DNA of 59,655 nt from Syntrophobacteraceae bacterium (GTDB taxonomy: Bacteria > Desulfobacterota > Syntrophobacteria > Syntrophobacterales > Syntrophobacteraceae). Below are positions 34,962-44,319 of the stretch, one piece after another. The position numbers and the translations under genes are program-made. A model generated the notes under the pieces. It had not been told where the DNA came from and did not search any database. It worked only from the letters and a program-made list of their open reading frames with translations. Position 1 is the stretch's first letter. Each line of letters starts with the position of its first letter. Where the stretch lies: positions 1 to 59,655 of the forward strand of contig JARLHO010000066.1 in the NCBI GenBank assembly GCA_031292215.1, written 5' to 3'.

Positions 34962-36170
34962 TTATCGCTTCAGGTCAAGTAAAATTCGAAACAGTTCCTC
35001 GCCGGACTCAAGCCGCCAACCGGCCGCCCGCGCGTCTTTTTCGCAATATCTTACCGCCTTGCCCGACCCGGTGGCGTTGAGGTCTTCGACCAGGAGAAAA
35101 GGCGGAGGGTCCGTCGAATGCGTTTTCGTCGATACGGGGGTATAGTGATCGGCTGCAACGAGAAGGCGGATTTCGGGAAATTTTTTCACTCCATGAAGGA
35201 TCGGTCCCACGATGCGCTCATCGAAGGATTCTATGGCGTGGATTTTTCCTTCGAGGTCCCCGGTGTGCGAGACTTCATCGGGCGCCTCCAAGTGGAGGAA
35301 AACGAAGTTCCCCTGTTCGAGCGCGGCAAGGGCCGCGGCGACCTTTCCGGCGTAATTTGTGTCGATATAGCCGGTTGCGCCTTCCACCCGCACAGGATCC
35401 AAGCCCGCGTAGACCCCGATGCCCTTTAGGAGGTCAACTGCCGAAATCATCGCCCCGCGCAGTCCGAACCTGTCAAGTCCGGGCATTTGGGGCGCTTTCC
35501 CCTGCCCCCACAGCCAGACGGCGTTTGCAGGAAGCTTTCCCTCACTTTTTCTTCGCACGTTTACGGGGTGGTCGGCTAAAATCCGCGCGGCCTTGTCCAT
35601 GAAATCGCGCAGGACGGGCTCGCCACGCAGCAGATCGTATGCGGCTATGGGCCGGCCGGAAATGTCATGGGGGGGGACAGCATTCATATCGGCCTTTCCG
35701 CCCTTCCAGACGAGAAGCTGGCGGAAGCTTACGCCGGCGTAGAGTTTCAGAGCTGGGCAGCAGGCGGTTTGAAGGGAGGCGACCAACTCGTGGGCCTCCG
35801 GGGTGGTGACATGTCCGGCGGAATAATCGGCCATGATCACTTCCCCGGCAACGCCTGTCCCAAGACTAACCAGGTTGCATCGGAAGGCGACCTCGTCAGG
35901 TTCAAGCCGAATGGAGAGGCTGGCGGCTTCAAGAGGCGCTCTTCCCGTGTGGTAGACGGCCGGGTCATAGCCCAGAAGGCTCATATTGGCGACATCGCTT
36001 CCCGGCTCCATCCCTTCGGGGATAGTCCGCACGGTCCCAAGGGCGCCGATCCGGGCAAGCCGGTCAAGATTGGGGGTCCGCGCCGCTTCAAGAGGGGTGA
36101 GGCCGCCCAGCCGCTCCGCGGGATAGTCTCCCATTCCATCGCCTACAAGAATGATAAATTTTTTGTCCAT
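34962..36170 (-). CDS. apgM: ApgM-type 2,3-bisphosphoglycerate-independent phosphoglycerate mutase family
   Basis: The protein has 402 residues of the archaeal-type family of the alkaline phosphatase superfamily. The metal/nucleophile region is FIILVGDGMGDYPAERLGGL (residues 5-24) with TPNLDRLARIGALG, then GSDVANMSLLGYDP (catalytic Ser region), and the C-terminal metal site VAADHYTPVSTKTHSTDPPP. It lies 28 bases downstream of hom and 5 upstream of hisA. Members next to hom in bacteria without thrB have been proposed to act as homoserine kinase analogues; both roles remain open here. Confidence 0.86.
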   Translation of the reverse strand: MDKKFIILVGDGMGDYPAERLGGLTPLEAARTPNLDRLARIGALGTVRTIPEGMEPGSDVANMSLLGYDPAVYHTGRAPLEAASLSIRLEPDEVAFRCNLVSLGTGVAGEVIMADYSAGHVTTPEAHELVASLQTACCPALKLYAGVSFRQLLVWKGGKADMNAVPPHDISGRPIAAYDLLRGEPVLRDFMDKAARILADHPVNVRRKSEGKLPANAVWLWGQGKAPQMPGLDRFGLRGAMISAVDLLKGIGVYAGLDPVRVEGATGYIDTNYAGKVAAALAALEQGNFVFLHLEAPDEVSHTGDLEGKIHAIESFDERIVGPILHGVKKFPEIRLLVAADHYTPVSTKTHSTDPPPFLLVEDLNATGSGKAVRYCEKDARAAGWRLESGEELFRILLDLKR

Positions 36171-36198
36171 AAGAGTTAAGTCCGAGTCCCCGGGAGAG

Positions 36199-37506
36199 CT
36201 AATCGGTGTTATTTTCGATTCGTATTAGCGTAGTCGGCGCCGTCACGAAGTCAAGTCGGTCGATTTCGCCCAAGGCCTCTTTCACGCTACGCTCAAGGGC
36301 GTCGTGGGTAACCATGACAATGGGGACCGAGTCCGCATGGCGCCCTTTCTGGATAACCGCGGCGATGCTTATGCCGCACCGTCCGAGTATGCCCGAGATC
36401 CTGGAGAGCACCCGGGGTTTATCGAGGGCCTGAAATCTAAAGTAGTAGGAGGTCGAGACATCCAGGACGGGCTTATTATCTATTTTTTGAAGTCTTTCGG
36501 GCAAAAAGGCAAGAGCGGGGATTCTTCCCGGGGTCCCGTTTAGAATGTCTCTGGCCACGTCGATGAGATCGCTTACCACAGCGGATCCCGTAGGCATCAT
36601 CCCGGCGCCCATGCCGTAGAGCATCACGTCGCCCACGGCGTTGCCCGCAATATGGACGGCGTTATAGGCGCCCTTTACGCCGGCGAGCATGTGGTTTTTG
36701 GCGATAAGGGTCGGGTGGACCCGCATTTCGAGGCGGCCGTCCACATTTCGGGCGATGGCGAGCAGCTTCACCCGGTATCCGAACTCATCGGCGAATTGAA
36801 TATCGATCGGATCGATCCCCGCGATTCCCTCGGTATGGACAAGGTCGAACCGAATCGGCACGCCAAACGCTATGGCGCTCGCAATGGCGAGCTTATGCGC
36901 CGTATCGATTCCCTCCACGTCAAGGGTCGGGTCTGCCTCGGCATATCCCAGCGCCTGGGCTTCTTTGAGGGCGTCGGCAAAAGAGAGGCCCTCATCGGTC
37001 ATGCGGGAGAGTATATAATTGGCGGTGCCGTTTAGAATACCGAAAATGGTGGTGATCCGGTTTGCGGCAAGCCCCTCTCGCAGGGATTTTATGAGCGGAA
37101 TGCCACCTCCTACGGAAGCCTCGTAACTCAGTGAAAGCCCCTTTTGGCGGGCGAGGGCAAAGAGTTCGTTGCCGTCGTGGGCAAGAAGGGCCTTGTTTGC
37201 CGTAACGACGTGCTTGCCGTTTTCGAGGGCCGAGCGGATTACTGTCTTTGCCGCATTCAGACCGCCGATGAGCTCCACCACGATCTGGATTTGCGGGTCG
37301 CGCAGGATATCTTCGATGTTGGTGGTGAGCATCTCCTGCGGGACAGAAACCGGCCGTTCGCGCAAAAGATCGAGGTCGGCCACGCGCCGAAGCTCGAGTG
37401 GCGCGCCGAGCCTGCTCTCTATAACATCGGCATTTTCCCGGAGCACCCGCACCACCCCGCAGCCCACCGTACCCCAACCTGCCAGACCTACGCCAATTTT
37501 TTTCAT
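36199..37506 (-). CDS. hom: Homoserine dehydrogenase
   Basis: The protein has 435 residues. It reduces aspartate semialdehyde to homoserine with NAD(P)H. The dinucleotide motif is GVGLAGWGTVGCGVVRVL (5-22), VVTANKALLA (about 100) and SYEASVGGGIPLIKSLREGL (about 125) follow, and ILNGTANYILSRM with YAEADPTLDVEGIDTAHKLA holds the catalytic Lys/Asp region. A C-terminal ACT domain (about 350-430; YYFRFQALDKPRVLSRISGI) gives threonine feedback control. No aspartokinase domain is fused. It is transcribed with apgM and hisA downstream. Confidence 0.95.
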   Translation of the reverse strand: MKKIGVGLAGWGTVGCGVVRVLRENADVIESRLGAPLELRRVADLDLLRERPVSVPQEMLTTNIEDILRDPQIQIVVELIGGLNAAKTVIRSALENGKHVVTANKALLAHDGNELFALARQKGLSLSYEASVGGGIPLIKSLREGLAANRITTIFGILNGTANYILSRMTDEGLSFADALKEAQALGYAEADPTLDVEGIDTAHKLAIASAIAFGVPIRFDLVHTEGIAGIDPIDIQFADEFGYRVKLLAIARNVDGRLEMRVHPTLIAKNHMLAGVKGAYNAVHIAGNAVGDVMLYGMGAGMMPTGSAVVSDLIDVARDILNGTPGRIPALAFLPERLQKIDNKPVLDVSTSYYFRFQALDKPRVLSRISGILGRCGISIAAVIQKGRHADSVPIVMVTHDALERSVKEALGEIDRLDFVTAPTTLIRIENNTD

Positions 37507-37653
37507 GCAGCCCCTCTACGCCCCTCTAATAGAAAACAAAAAGTCACAATCCAAAAGTAAAAAGGCAAAAAATGAAAAACTCCACTCTTTTGCCTTTTGC
37601 CTTCTTAACTTTTGCCTTGAAACTTTCGCCTTCTTATTTTTACCTCTTAATTT

Positions 37654-38877
37654 TTAAGCCCTCAACAGACCTTGTCCTTCTCCTGCCGACACTTTTTTTT
37701 GCAACGCCTTGCGAAGCCCCCTTATGGCCTGCCTGGTGCGCATCTCGTTTTCGACCAGCGCAAAGCGCACAAACTCATCGCCGTATTCGCCAAAACCCAG
37801 CCCGGGGGAGACGGCCACCTTGGCCTCTTCGATCAGAAACTTCGAAAAATTGACCGACCCCATCGACCGGAAAGGTTCAGGGATCTTGGCCCAAACGAAC
37901 ATGGTCCCCCTGGGCCTATCGGTATTCCATCCAATGCGGTTTAGACCATCGATCAGGATGTCTCGCCGAGACTTATAGATTTCCACGATTTCCTTTACGC
38001 ACTCCTGGTCGCTTTTTAGCGCCACGGTGGCCGCAATCTGGATGGGCTGAAACACACCGTAGTCAAGATAGCTCTTTATGCGCGTCAAAGCGCCCACCAT
38101 TTCGGGATTTCCCACGCAAAAGCCAACGCGCCACCCGGCCATGCTGTAGCTCTTGGACATGGAGAAAAATTCCACGCCAACTTCTTTGGCCCCCTTGGCC
38201 TGGAGAAAACTCGGGGCCTTGTAGCCGTCGAAGGTCAAGTCGGCATAGGCCAGATCGTGGATCACCATGATCTTGTTTTCGCGGGCAAACTCGACGATCT
38301 TGTCGAAAAATTCCAGATCGACGGTGGTTGTGGTCGGATTGTGGGGAAAAGAGATGATCAGCAGCTTGGGCTTGGGCCAGGTCTGCTTGATAGCGATCTG
38401 GAGATCGTCTAAGAAATTGCGGTCGGGGCCGATGGGGATCGACCGCACATCGCCCCCGGCAATGATTGCCGAAAAGGGATGAATGGGGTAAGTGGGGTTG
38501 GGGGCAAAGACGACGTCCCCGGGGCTTATCAGCACCAGCACCAGGTGGGACAGGCCTTCCTTTACTCCGATCGTTACCACCGCTTCTTTGTCCGGATCGA
38601 TATCCAGATCATAATTTCTTTTATACCATTCCGCCACAGCTTCGCGAAGACGGGTTATTCCCCGGGAGGCCGAATAGCGGTGGTTGTGCTTTTTTCTGGC
38701 GGCTTCGACAAGCTTGTCAATAACGTGTTTGGGGGCCGGGATGTCAGGATTTCCCATCCCCAGATCTATAATATCCTCACCGGCCCAACGCTTCTCCATC
38801 TTGAGGGCGTTGACCTCGGCAAATACATAAGGCGGTAATCGCTTCATTCGGCTTTGCTCGGCAATATTGAAATTCAT
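37654..38877 (-). CDS. Class I/II aminotransferase, alanine/LL-diaminopimelate type
   Basis: The protein has 407 residues. I start it at 38877, where GTGGAG lies upstream (the open frame reaches 38940). PLP-binding features are visible: ILGMGNPD-like [19 protein letters not shown] near residue 40, [29 protein letters not shown], and the Schiff-base Lys in [15 protein letters not shown] (about 235-249). The C-terminal [20 protein letters not shown] is typical. The subfamily includes AlaC-like alanine transaminases and related enzymes acting on LL-diaminopimelate or methionine; the substrate cannot be set. It is upstream of hom on the same strand (150-base gap) and divergent from selB. Confidence 0.87.
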   Translation of the reverse strand: MNFNIAEQSRMKRLPPYVFAEVNALKMEKRWAGEDIIDLGMGNPDIPAPKHVIDKLVEAARKKHNHRYSASRGITRLREAVAEWYKRNYDLDIDPDKEAVVTIGVKEGLSHLVLVLISPGDVVFAPNPTYPIHPFSAIIAGGDVRSIPIGPDRNFLDDLQIAIKQTWPKPKLLIISFPHNPTTTTVDLEFFDKIVEFARENKIMVIHDLAYADLTFDGYKAPSFLQAKGAKEVGVEFFSMSKSYSMAGWRVGFCVGNPEMVGALTRIKSYLDYGVFQPIQIAATVALKSDQECVKEIVEIYKSRRDILIDGLNRIGWNTDRPRGTMFVWAKIPEPFRSMGSVNFSKFLIEEAKVAVSPGLGFGEYGDEFVRFALVENEMRTRQAIRGLRKALQKKVSAGEGQGLLRA

Positions 38878-39049
38878 GGTCGGTCTCCACTCGAGGCTTA
38901 AATTCGGGAAAACATAATATTTTAGTTCCCGAAATGTCAAACAATGTTTTAATAACGCGACCGCCTTGAGACTTGTATGCAGTGATTGGGTTCTGCTAAA
39001 TTACTCGACGGATTTTCATTCTACAAACCCCGGAGCGCAAAGACAAGCT

Positions 39050-40960
39050 ATGAAACAGGTCATCCTGGGAACAGCGGGCCATATCGATCACGGAAAGACT
39101 TCACTTATCAGGGCTCTTACCGGAATCGACACGGACCGCCTGAAGGAAGAGAAACTACGGGGCATTACGATCGAACTCGGGTTTGCCCACATGGACATGC
39201 CCGGGGGAGAGCGGCTGGGGATAGTCGATGTGCCGGGCCACGAAAAGTTTGTAAAACACATGGTCGCCGGGGCAACAGGAATCGACCTGGTGGCGCTTGT
39301 AATCGCGGCAGACGAAGGCGTCATGCCCCAAACCCGTGAGCACATGGAGATTTGCGAACTCCTGCGGGTAAAAAAGGGGATCGTGGTTCTTACCAAAACC
39401 GACCTGGTCGAAGATCCCGACTGGATGGAGATGGTTCGAGACGATATCTCCCGGTTTTTACAAGGGACCTTCCTTGAGGGATGCGAAATGGTGGCCGTTT
39501 CGGCTACAACCGGCGAAGGGATCGAAGAGCTCAAAAAATCGCTTGCCAAACTTTTTGGAGAAGTCGAACCCAAAAGCAGCGACGGGCCTTTCCGGCTGCC
39601 GGTAGACCGGGTATTTTCGATGCGCGGGTTTGGGACCGTCATAACGGGGACGAGCATTTCCGGGCGGCTGCGGGTAGGCGACCCCGCGGTAATCTATCCC
39701 GAAGGGCTAAAGAGCAAGGTGCGCGGAATCCAGGTGCACGGATGCGATGTCGAAGAAGTTCTCCCCGGGCAGAGAACGGCCGTAAACCTCCAGGGCATGG
39801 AACGGGCGCTTATCGAGCGGGGAAACGTCCTTGCTTCCGCCGGAGCGCTCCACCCGTCACACATGGCAGACATTCAGCTCGAACTTTTAAAAAGCGCGCC
39901 AAGGCCCCTCAAACACAGGGCAAAAATTCGATTTCACACCGGCACCGCCGAGCACCTTGCAACAATCGTTTTGCTCGACCGCGAGGAACTAAAGCCCGGC
40001 GAGAGGACCTTCGCCCAGGTAAGGCTCGACCAGCCCACGGCGACTCTTCGAGGAGACCGTTTTGTGCTGCGCTCCTATTCACCCGTTCAAACAATCGGAG
40101 GCGGCGCGGTCCTAAACCCCGTTCCACGCAAACACAAAGGGCCGGCCAAACGGGAAGCCGCAACCGCTCTTGAGACGCTTTTCAACAGTACAGATCCCGA
40201 GATAATCCTGTGGCACCTGCGCGATGCCGGCTGGGCGGGCTTAGATGAGGCCGAACTGCGGATAAGGGCCAACCTGCCTCTAAAATTTCTCGATAAGACC
40301 CTCCAGCAGTTCATGAGCACGGGAAAAGTCGTCATCTACGACAAGGACAACAGGCGGCTCATCGACCCGGCGGCGCTCGAAGAGATGAAATCGAGCGTTA
40401 CCGAAATCCTCTCGGACTACCACGGCCGCTTCCCGCTAAAGGCCGGAATGGCCAAGGAGGAAATCCCCGCCCTTCTTGCGCGGCCCGTCGACCCCAGGCT
40501 TTTTAACTTCGTTTTGAGACATCTTGCCGAAGCGGGAAAGATCGGGCTGGAAATGGAATGGGTGCGCCTTTCCACCCACAAAGTGGCCCTTAGTAAAGAC
40601 GAGGAGACCATACAGGAAAAAATCGAGAAGGCCTTTCGAGACGCGGGCCTTCAGCCGCCTTTTTTCCGCGATGTCGAATCCTCTCTGCCCGGAACGCCCA
40701 AACAGCGCCAGGAAGTACTGCAATGGCTGATCACCAAGGGGGTCCTGGTAAAGACGAAAGAAGAGATCTATTTTCACGCCTCGGCCATGGCCAAACTCCA
40801 GGAGCGGCTGGTCGCCTGGCTAAAGGAGCACGGGGAAATCACCACCCCGCAGTTTAAAGAGATGACCGGGGCGAGCCGCAAATACACCATCCCGCTTATC
40901 GAATACTTCGACGGGCAAAAAGTTACGATCCGGATCGGAGATATTCGAAAGCTTCGGTAA
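39050..40960 (+). CDS. selB: Selenocysteine-specific elongation factor SelB
   Basis: The protein has 636 residues. SelB brings selenocysteinyl-tRNA to UGA codons that carry a SECIS hairpin. GTPase motifs: [10 protein letters not shown] (11-20), the switch I sequence [25 protein letters not shown] (about 61), LTKTDLVED. Domain 2/3 follow ([19 protein letters not shown]). The C-terminal half (about 380-636) holds four winged helices that bind SECIS RNA, ending [20 protein letters not shown]. The ATG at 39050 is used because the protein should begin [20 protein letters not shown]; upstream codons are unlike the family. No selA, selC or selD is in the window. Confidence 0.95.
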   Translation: MKQVILGTAGHIDHGKTSLIRALTGIDTDRLKEEKLRGITIELGFAHMDMPGGERLGIVDVPGHEKFVKHMVAGATGIDLVALVIAADEGVMPQTREHMEICELLRVKKGIVVLTKTDLVEDPDWMEMVRDDISRFLQGTFLEGCEMVAVSATTGEGIEELKKSLAKLFGEVEPKSSDGPFRLPVDRVFSMRGFGTVITGTSISGRLRVGDPAVIYPEGLKSKVRGIQVHGCDVEEVLPGQRTAVNLQGMERALIERGNVLASAGALHPSHMADIQLELLKSAPRPLKHRAKIRFHTGTAEHLATIVLLDREELKPGERTFAQVRLDQPTATLRGDRFVLRSYSPVQTIGGGAVLNPVPRKHKGPAKREAATALETLFNSTDPEIILWHLRDAGWAGLDEAELRIRANLPLKFLDKTLQQFMSTGKVVIYDKDNRRLIDPAALEEMKSSVTEILSDYHGRFPLKAGMAKEEIPALLARPVDPRLFNFVLRHLAEAGKIGLEMEWVRLSTHKVALSKDEETIQEKIEKAFRDAGLQPPFFRDVESSLPGTPKQRQEVLQWLITKGVLVKTKEEIYFHASAMAKLQERLVAWLKEHGEITTPQFKEMTGASRKYTIPLIEYFDGQKVTIRIGDIRKLR

Positions 40961-41065
40961 ACGGAACCGGGACAGGTGAATGGGTTAGTGGGTGAATGTG
41001 TTAGTCGGTTAGTCGACCGATCGTGGCGGCGAACAGCATCTTATTTTGACCGCGTTTGCCTACCC

Positions 41066-41492
41066 TGCCTTGGGGCTACGCTGATAAAACAGCGAAAAAC
41101 ACAGGCTTTCTTTTTGCAACCCACTGATTTTTCTTAGCATACTCGATTCATGGCACAAATTAACAGCTTGTTAACAGCAGGGCTAACAGCGTGCATAACA
41201 GCGTAGAAACAGCGTAGAAACAGCGTAGAAACAGCGATAACAGCAGTGAGTGGTGAGTGAAATAACTGAGGGATTCAGTTATTTTTTTCCGTATTCTTTT
41301 CCGTATTCTTTTTTGAAAGAACGGTATTGCCCAGTGGGACGACTGGCGGCCGGCGATGGGCCGGTCGGTCCTCGATGCTCGGCATTAGTTCGCAGGACAT
41401 ATAGCACGAAGATGGTTCGGGCGGCAAAACGGCAACCGGAAACGGAAACGAGAAACGGCAATACAAGCGGCAATAGAATAGGCAACGGCGAG
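41066..41492 (-). repeat. Long dispersed element, copy B (inverted relative to copy A)
   Basis: Read on the minus strand it matches 15238-15612. Tandem AACAGCGTAGA units (three in a row near 41203-41235) and further AACAGCG strings make the iterated section. A palindrome GCTGATAAAACAGC (41080-41093) marks one end. Outside it, iterations of GGGTGAATGG / GGGTTAGTGG lie on both sides (about 40976-41020 and 41494-41530). In this copy CCGTATTCTTTTCCGTATTC is itself a tandem duplication (41289-41308). Confidence 0.72.
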
Positions 41493-41692
41493 TGGGTGAA
41501 TGGGTGAATGGGTGAGTTGGTGAATGGGAAGGCTGTCAGGGGGGGAATTGGTTCAAGCGGATGAGTCGTGAGGGATCGCCGTGCAAGCCATTCCGGCGCG
41601 GCTTTCAGTTCGATATTTCGTCCCTTTTCTTTGAGGAGGACCGAAAAACATATTACATAGAGGCGGCTCGGTGAGCTTTTGTCCGAGCATGC

Positions 41693-42937
41693 TCACGCCC
41701 TTCCCGCGCCGTGGATGCTTTCTACCCGGCACACCGCACCAGCGGCGATCTTTTCGTCTTCCGAAAACCCGGCCAGCCGCCTGTAAAAAAAGAGTCCAAC
41801 CATCAACAACGCCAGGATCAGCAAAACCACTCCCGGCCATTGGCGCCAACTCCAAAAAAATCCCCCGGCAGTTCCTGAGACGCTCGAGCCGAAGTAGTAG
41901 GCGAATAAGTAGAGAGAAGCAGCCTGGGCTCGCGCCGTTCGCGCCCTGGCCCCTACCCAGCTAGAAGCTATGGAATGAGCTCCGAAAAAGCCGCAGGTAA
42001 AAATCGCCACGCCCACAACAATCACGCCAAGGACACTCGAAAGTGTAACCAGCGCGCCGACGACCATGGTCATCAGCAAAAGCATCAACCCACGGCCGCG
42101 CCCGACTCGCTCCACCAGACGGCCGACCTCCGACGAAGTGAGGGAACCGAGAAGGTAGACAAGAAAAATCCAGCCCACCACCGAATGACTCAGGGAAAAA
42201 GGGGCCGCGAGCAACCGAAAGGTAATATAGTTGTAGAGAGTGACGAAGCTACCCATGATCACAAAGGATACGCCGTAAAGGAAGCGGAGCCCCGGGTCCG
42301 TTAGAGGCTCAAGGATTGACCGCAACAGGGCTCTTGGGGCGAAGGCGCGCCGGCGAAAATTGACCGAGCCGGGAAGGGCCTTGGCGAAATAGAGGCTCAG
42401 CAGCAAGCAGGAGACGCCGATCAGAGCAAGCGCGGTGCGCCACGAGTAGTACTGTGCGACAGTTGCCGTAAATATTCGACCAGTCATGCCTCCCATGGCG
42501 TTTCCGCCGATATAGAGCCCCATCGCCGCACTCAGGGACTCCGGTGCGATTTCTTCGCTCAAGTAGGCCATGGCCACCGCCGGAAGCCCCGCCATCGCTA
42601 TCCCCTGAAAGAACCTTATCGACAAAAGTCCGGCAAACGTATGAGTAAGAGCGGTTGCGAGCGCCAGTGCCGAGGTGAGGAAAAGAGAGGCTATCATCAC
42701 CTCCTTTCGGCCCAGAGTCTCGGAAAGCGCGCCGACAAAGAGCAGCGCCACCGCCAGCGTGCAGGTGGCGAGCGAAAGCGGAAGGCTCGCAAGGGCCGCC
42801 GGAACGCCGAACTCCCTGGAAAAGACCGGCAGCAGCGGTTGCATGTCGTAGAGCGTAATAAAAGTTACAAAACCGGCCGCAAAAAAAGCGATGTTTACCT
42901 GCCGGTACTCTTTCGTTCCCTTGATGATCGAAGACAT
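41693..42937 (-). CDS. MFS transporter, YnfM-like
   Basis: The protein has 414 residues and 12 predicted membrane spans. The ATG at 42937 has GGAAGTGAG upstream; the open frame extends to 42967. The MFS signature between spans 2 and 3 is GALSETLGRKEVMIASL, and FQGIAMAGLPAVAMAYLSEE follows (span 4/5). A second-half VGRLVERVGRGRGLMLL repeats the motif. It resembles the YnfM/putative exporter branch; the substrate is unknown. It is divergent from a LysR gene with 193 bases between starts, the usual layout of a regulated exporter. Confidence 0.88.
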   Translation of the reverse strand: MSSIIKGTKEYRQVNIAFFAAGFVTFITLYDMQPLLPVFSREFGVPAALASLPLSLATCTLAVALLFVGALSETLGRKEVMIASLFLTSALALATALTHTFAGLLSIRFFQGIAMAGLPAVAMAYLSEEIAPESLSAAMGLYIGGNAMGGMTGRIFTATVAQYYSWRTALALIGVSCLLLSLYFAKALPGSVNFRRRAFAPRALLRSILEPLTDPGLRFLYGVSFVIMGSFVTLYNYITFRLLAAPFSLSHSVVGWIFLVYLLGSLTSSEVGRLVERVGRGRGLMLLLMTMVVGALVTLSSVLGVIVVGVAIFTCGFFGAHSIASSWVGARARTARAQAASLYLFAYYFGSSVSGTAGGFFWSWRQWPGVVLLILALLMVGLFFYRRLAGFSEDEKIAAGAVCRVESIHGAGRA

Positions 42938-43005
42938 TTTTTCGCTCACTTCCGATACACGGAACACTGTTTTCCAAAAGCCGGGGAAACGGGGCCCTGC
43001 GCCGC

Positions 43006-43035
43006 CGACATGACGTAAACTGTCATGACGTAAAC
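43006..43035. promoter_or_regulatory. Direct repeats CATGACGTAAAC in the MFS-LysR intergenic region
   Basis: CATGACGTAAAC occurs at 43009-43020 and again at 43024-43035, so the two copies start 15 bases apart. They lie between the divergent transporter and regulator genes. They may be an operator, but LysR sites are normally inverted (T-N11-A), so the binding factor is uncertain. Confidence 0.4.
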
Positions 43036-43130
43036 GGACATTACCCAGACAGTAATACTTGCCGATAAATAAATAAAATATATAATCGTTATGGTTTTAA
43101 TATCTAAAAGTTATGAAAGCGGGAATTCGC

Positions 43131-44021
43131 ATGGACCTAAGGCAACTGAAGTATTTCCTGGAGATCGCCAGAGTCAGGAGTTTCACCCGGGCGGCCGAGA
43201 ACCTGCTGATCGCGCAGCCTGCCGTAAGCATCGCCATAAAGAAGCTGGAGGAAGAGCTCGAACTGGTCCTTTTCAACCGGCAGGACAAAAAGGTAACGCT
43301 TACAGCCGAGGGAGAAATCTTCCTGCGGCACGCAAATCGCGTAATTGATGACATCAAGGCCGCCGAACTCGAGATGGAGGAACTCAAGGGACTTTCCAGG
43401 GGTGAGGTAAGGATTGGCATTCCCCCGATGATCTCGGCTTATTTTTTCCCGGAAATCATAAGGGATTTCATAAAACGTTACCCGCAGCTGCGTTTATCGG
43501 TCTACGGCGAGGGTTCGGGACGGCTCCAGACGATGATCGAGCATGGAGTTCTGGATATGGGGGTCGTGGCGGGAGAAAACTTCCCCGATACGCTCCATGC
43601 GGGCCATTTTTTGAGGGAGGAGATCGTCGTTTGCGTTCCCACGGGACACCGTCTGGCAAAGAGAGAATCAGTCACCTTTTCCGAATTTATCGGTGAGCCG
43701 CTGATTTTTTACACGGAAGGCTACTATATCCGGGAACAGTTGCAGGAGACGCTAAAAGAATTGGGCGCGACTCCCAAGGTCGTACTCGAGACAAATCTAT
43801 TCTCCCTTATCAAATCCCTTGTGAAAAACGGGACTGGAATTTCCACGTTTTTAAGAACGGCGTTGGCAGGCGAGTCGGACCTTGCGGCAATTCCTTTCGA
43901 TCCGCCGCTTTACCTCGACCTGAAGATCGCCTGGAGAAAACGCCAGTACCTGTCTCGGGCAAACCAGGCTTTCGTGGACTTTCTGCTGGAGTGGGGAAAA
44001 AGAGGCGGGGTTGGCTTGTGA
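43131..44021 (+). CDS. LysR-family transcriptional regulator
   Basis: The protein has 296 residues from MDLRQLKYFLEIARVRSFTR; an alternative start is six codons upstream at 43113. The winged helix is intact: RAAENLLIAQPAVSIAIKKL (about 20-39), then LFNRQDKKVTLTAEGEIFLR. The ligand domain (about 90-290) contains VRIGIPPMISAYFFPEI and IKSLVKNGTGISTFLRTAL. It resembles the CbbR/GltC-like branch; the inducer is unknown. Being divergent from the MFS gene, it probably controls it. Confidence 0.9.
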   Translation: MDLRQLKYFLEIARVRSFTRAAENLLIAQPAVSIAIKKLEEELELVLFNRQDKKVTLTAEGEIFLRHANRVIDDIKAAELEMEELKGLSRGEVRIGIPPMISAYFFPEIIRDFIKRYPQLRLSVYGEGSGRLQTMIEHGVLDMGVVAGENFPDTLHAGHFLREEIVVCVPTGHRLAKRESVTFSEFIGEPLIFYTEGYYIREQLQETLKELGATPKVVLETNLFSLIKSLVKNGTGISTFLRTALAGESDLAAIPFDPPLYLDLKIAWRKRQYLSRANQAFVDFLLEWGKRGGVGL

Positions 44022-44319
44022 GGTCCCCGGCCCTTGCCCTTGGCCTTCAGGTGGCGCAACCGCCTTTTCAAGGCAGAGGCGACCGATTAGCCGGGGTTGC
44101 CTTTAGCTCCCGCCTGTGGTCCCGCTTCTGTAGGTCTAATGGAATGGCAATAGTTGATGGCAAACTGAAATGATGTCTGAGTCCAGAGCGCGACGGGCGC
44201 ACTGAATTGCCCGGGGAGGCTGTGTTTTTCATTAATGATAGCGTCCTTAAAAGAATTGAGCAAAATTATATGAGAACGAATTTTGGGCTCCCCATAGCAG
44301 CTTGCCGCGTTATTGTACG
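44022..44319. other. Spacer without a gene
   Basis: I see no domain-bearing reading frame or terminator with a clear T run here. It separates the LysR gene from the end of the minus-strand defence operon and is probably the left border of the acquired island. Confidence 0.5.
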
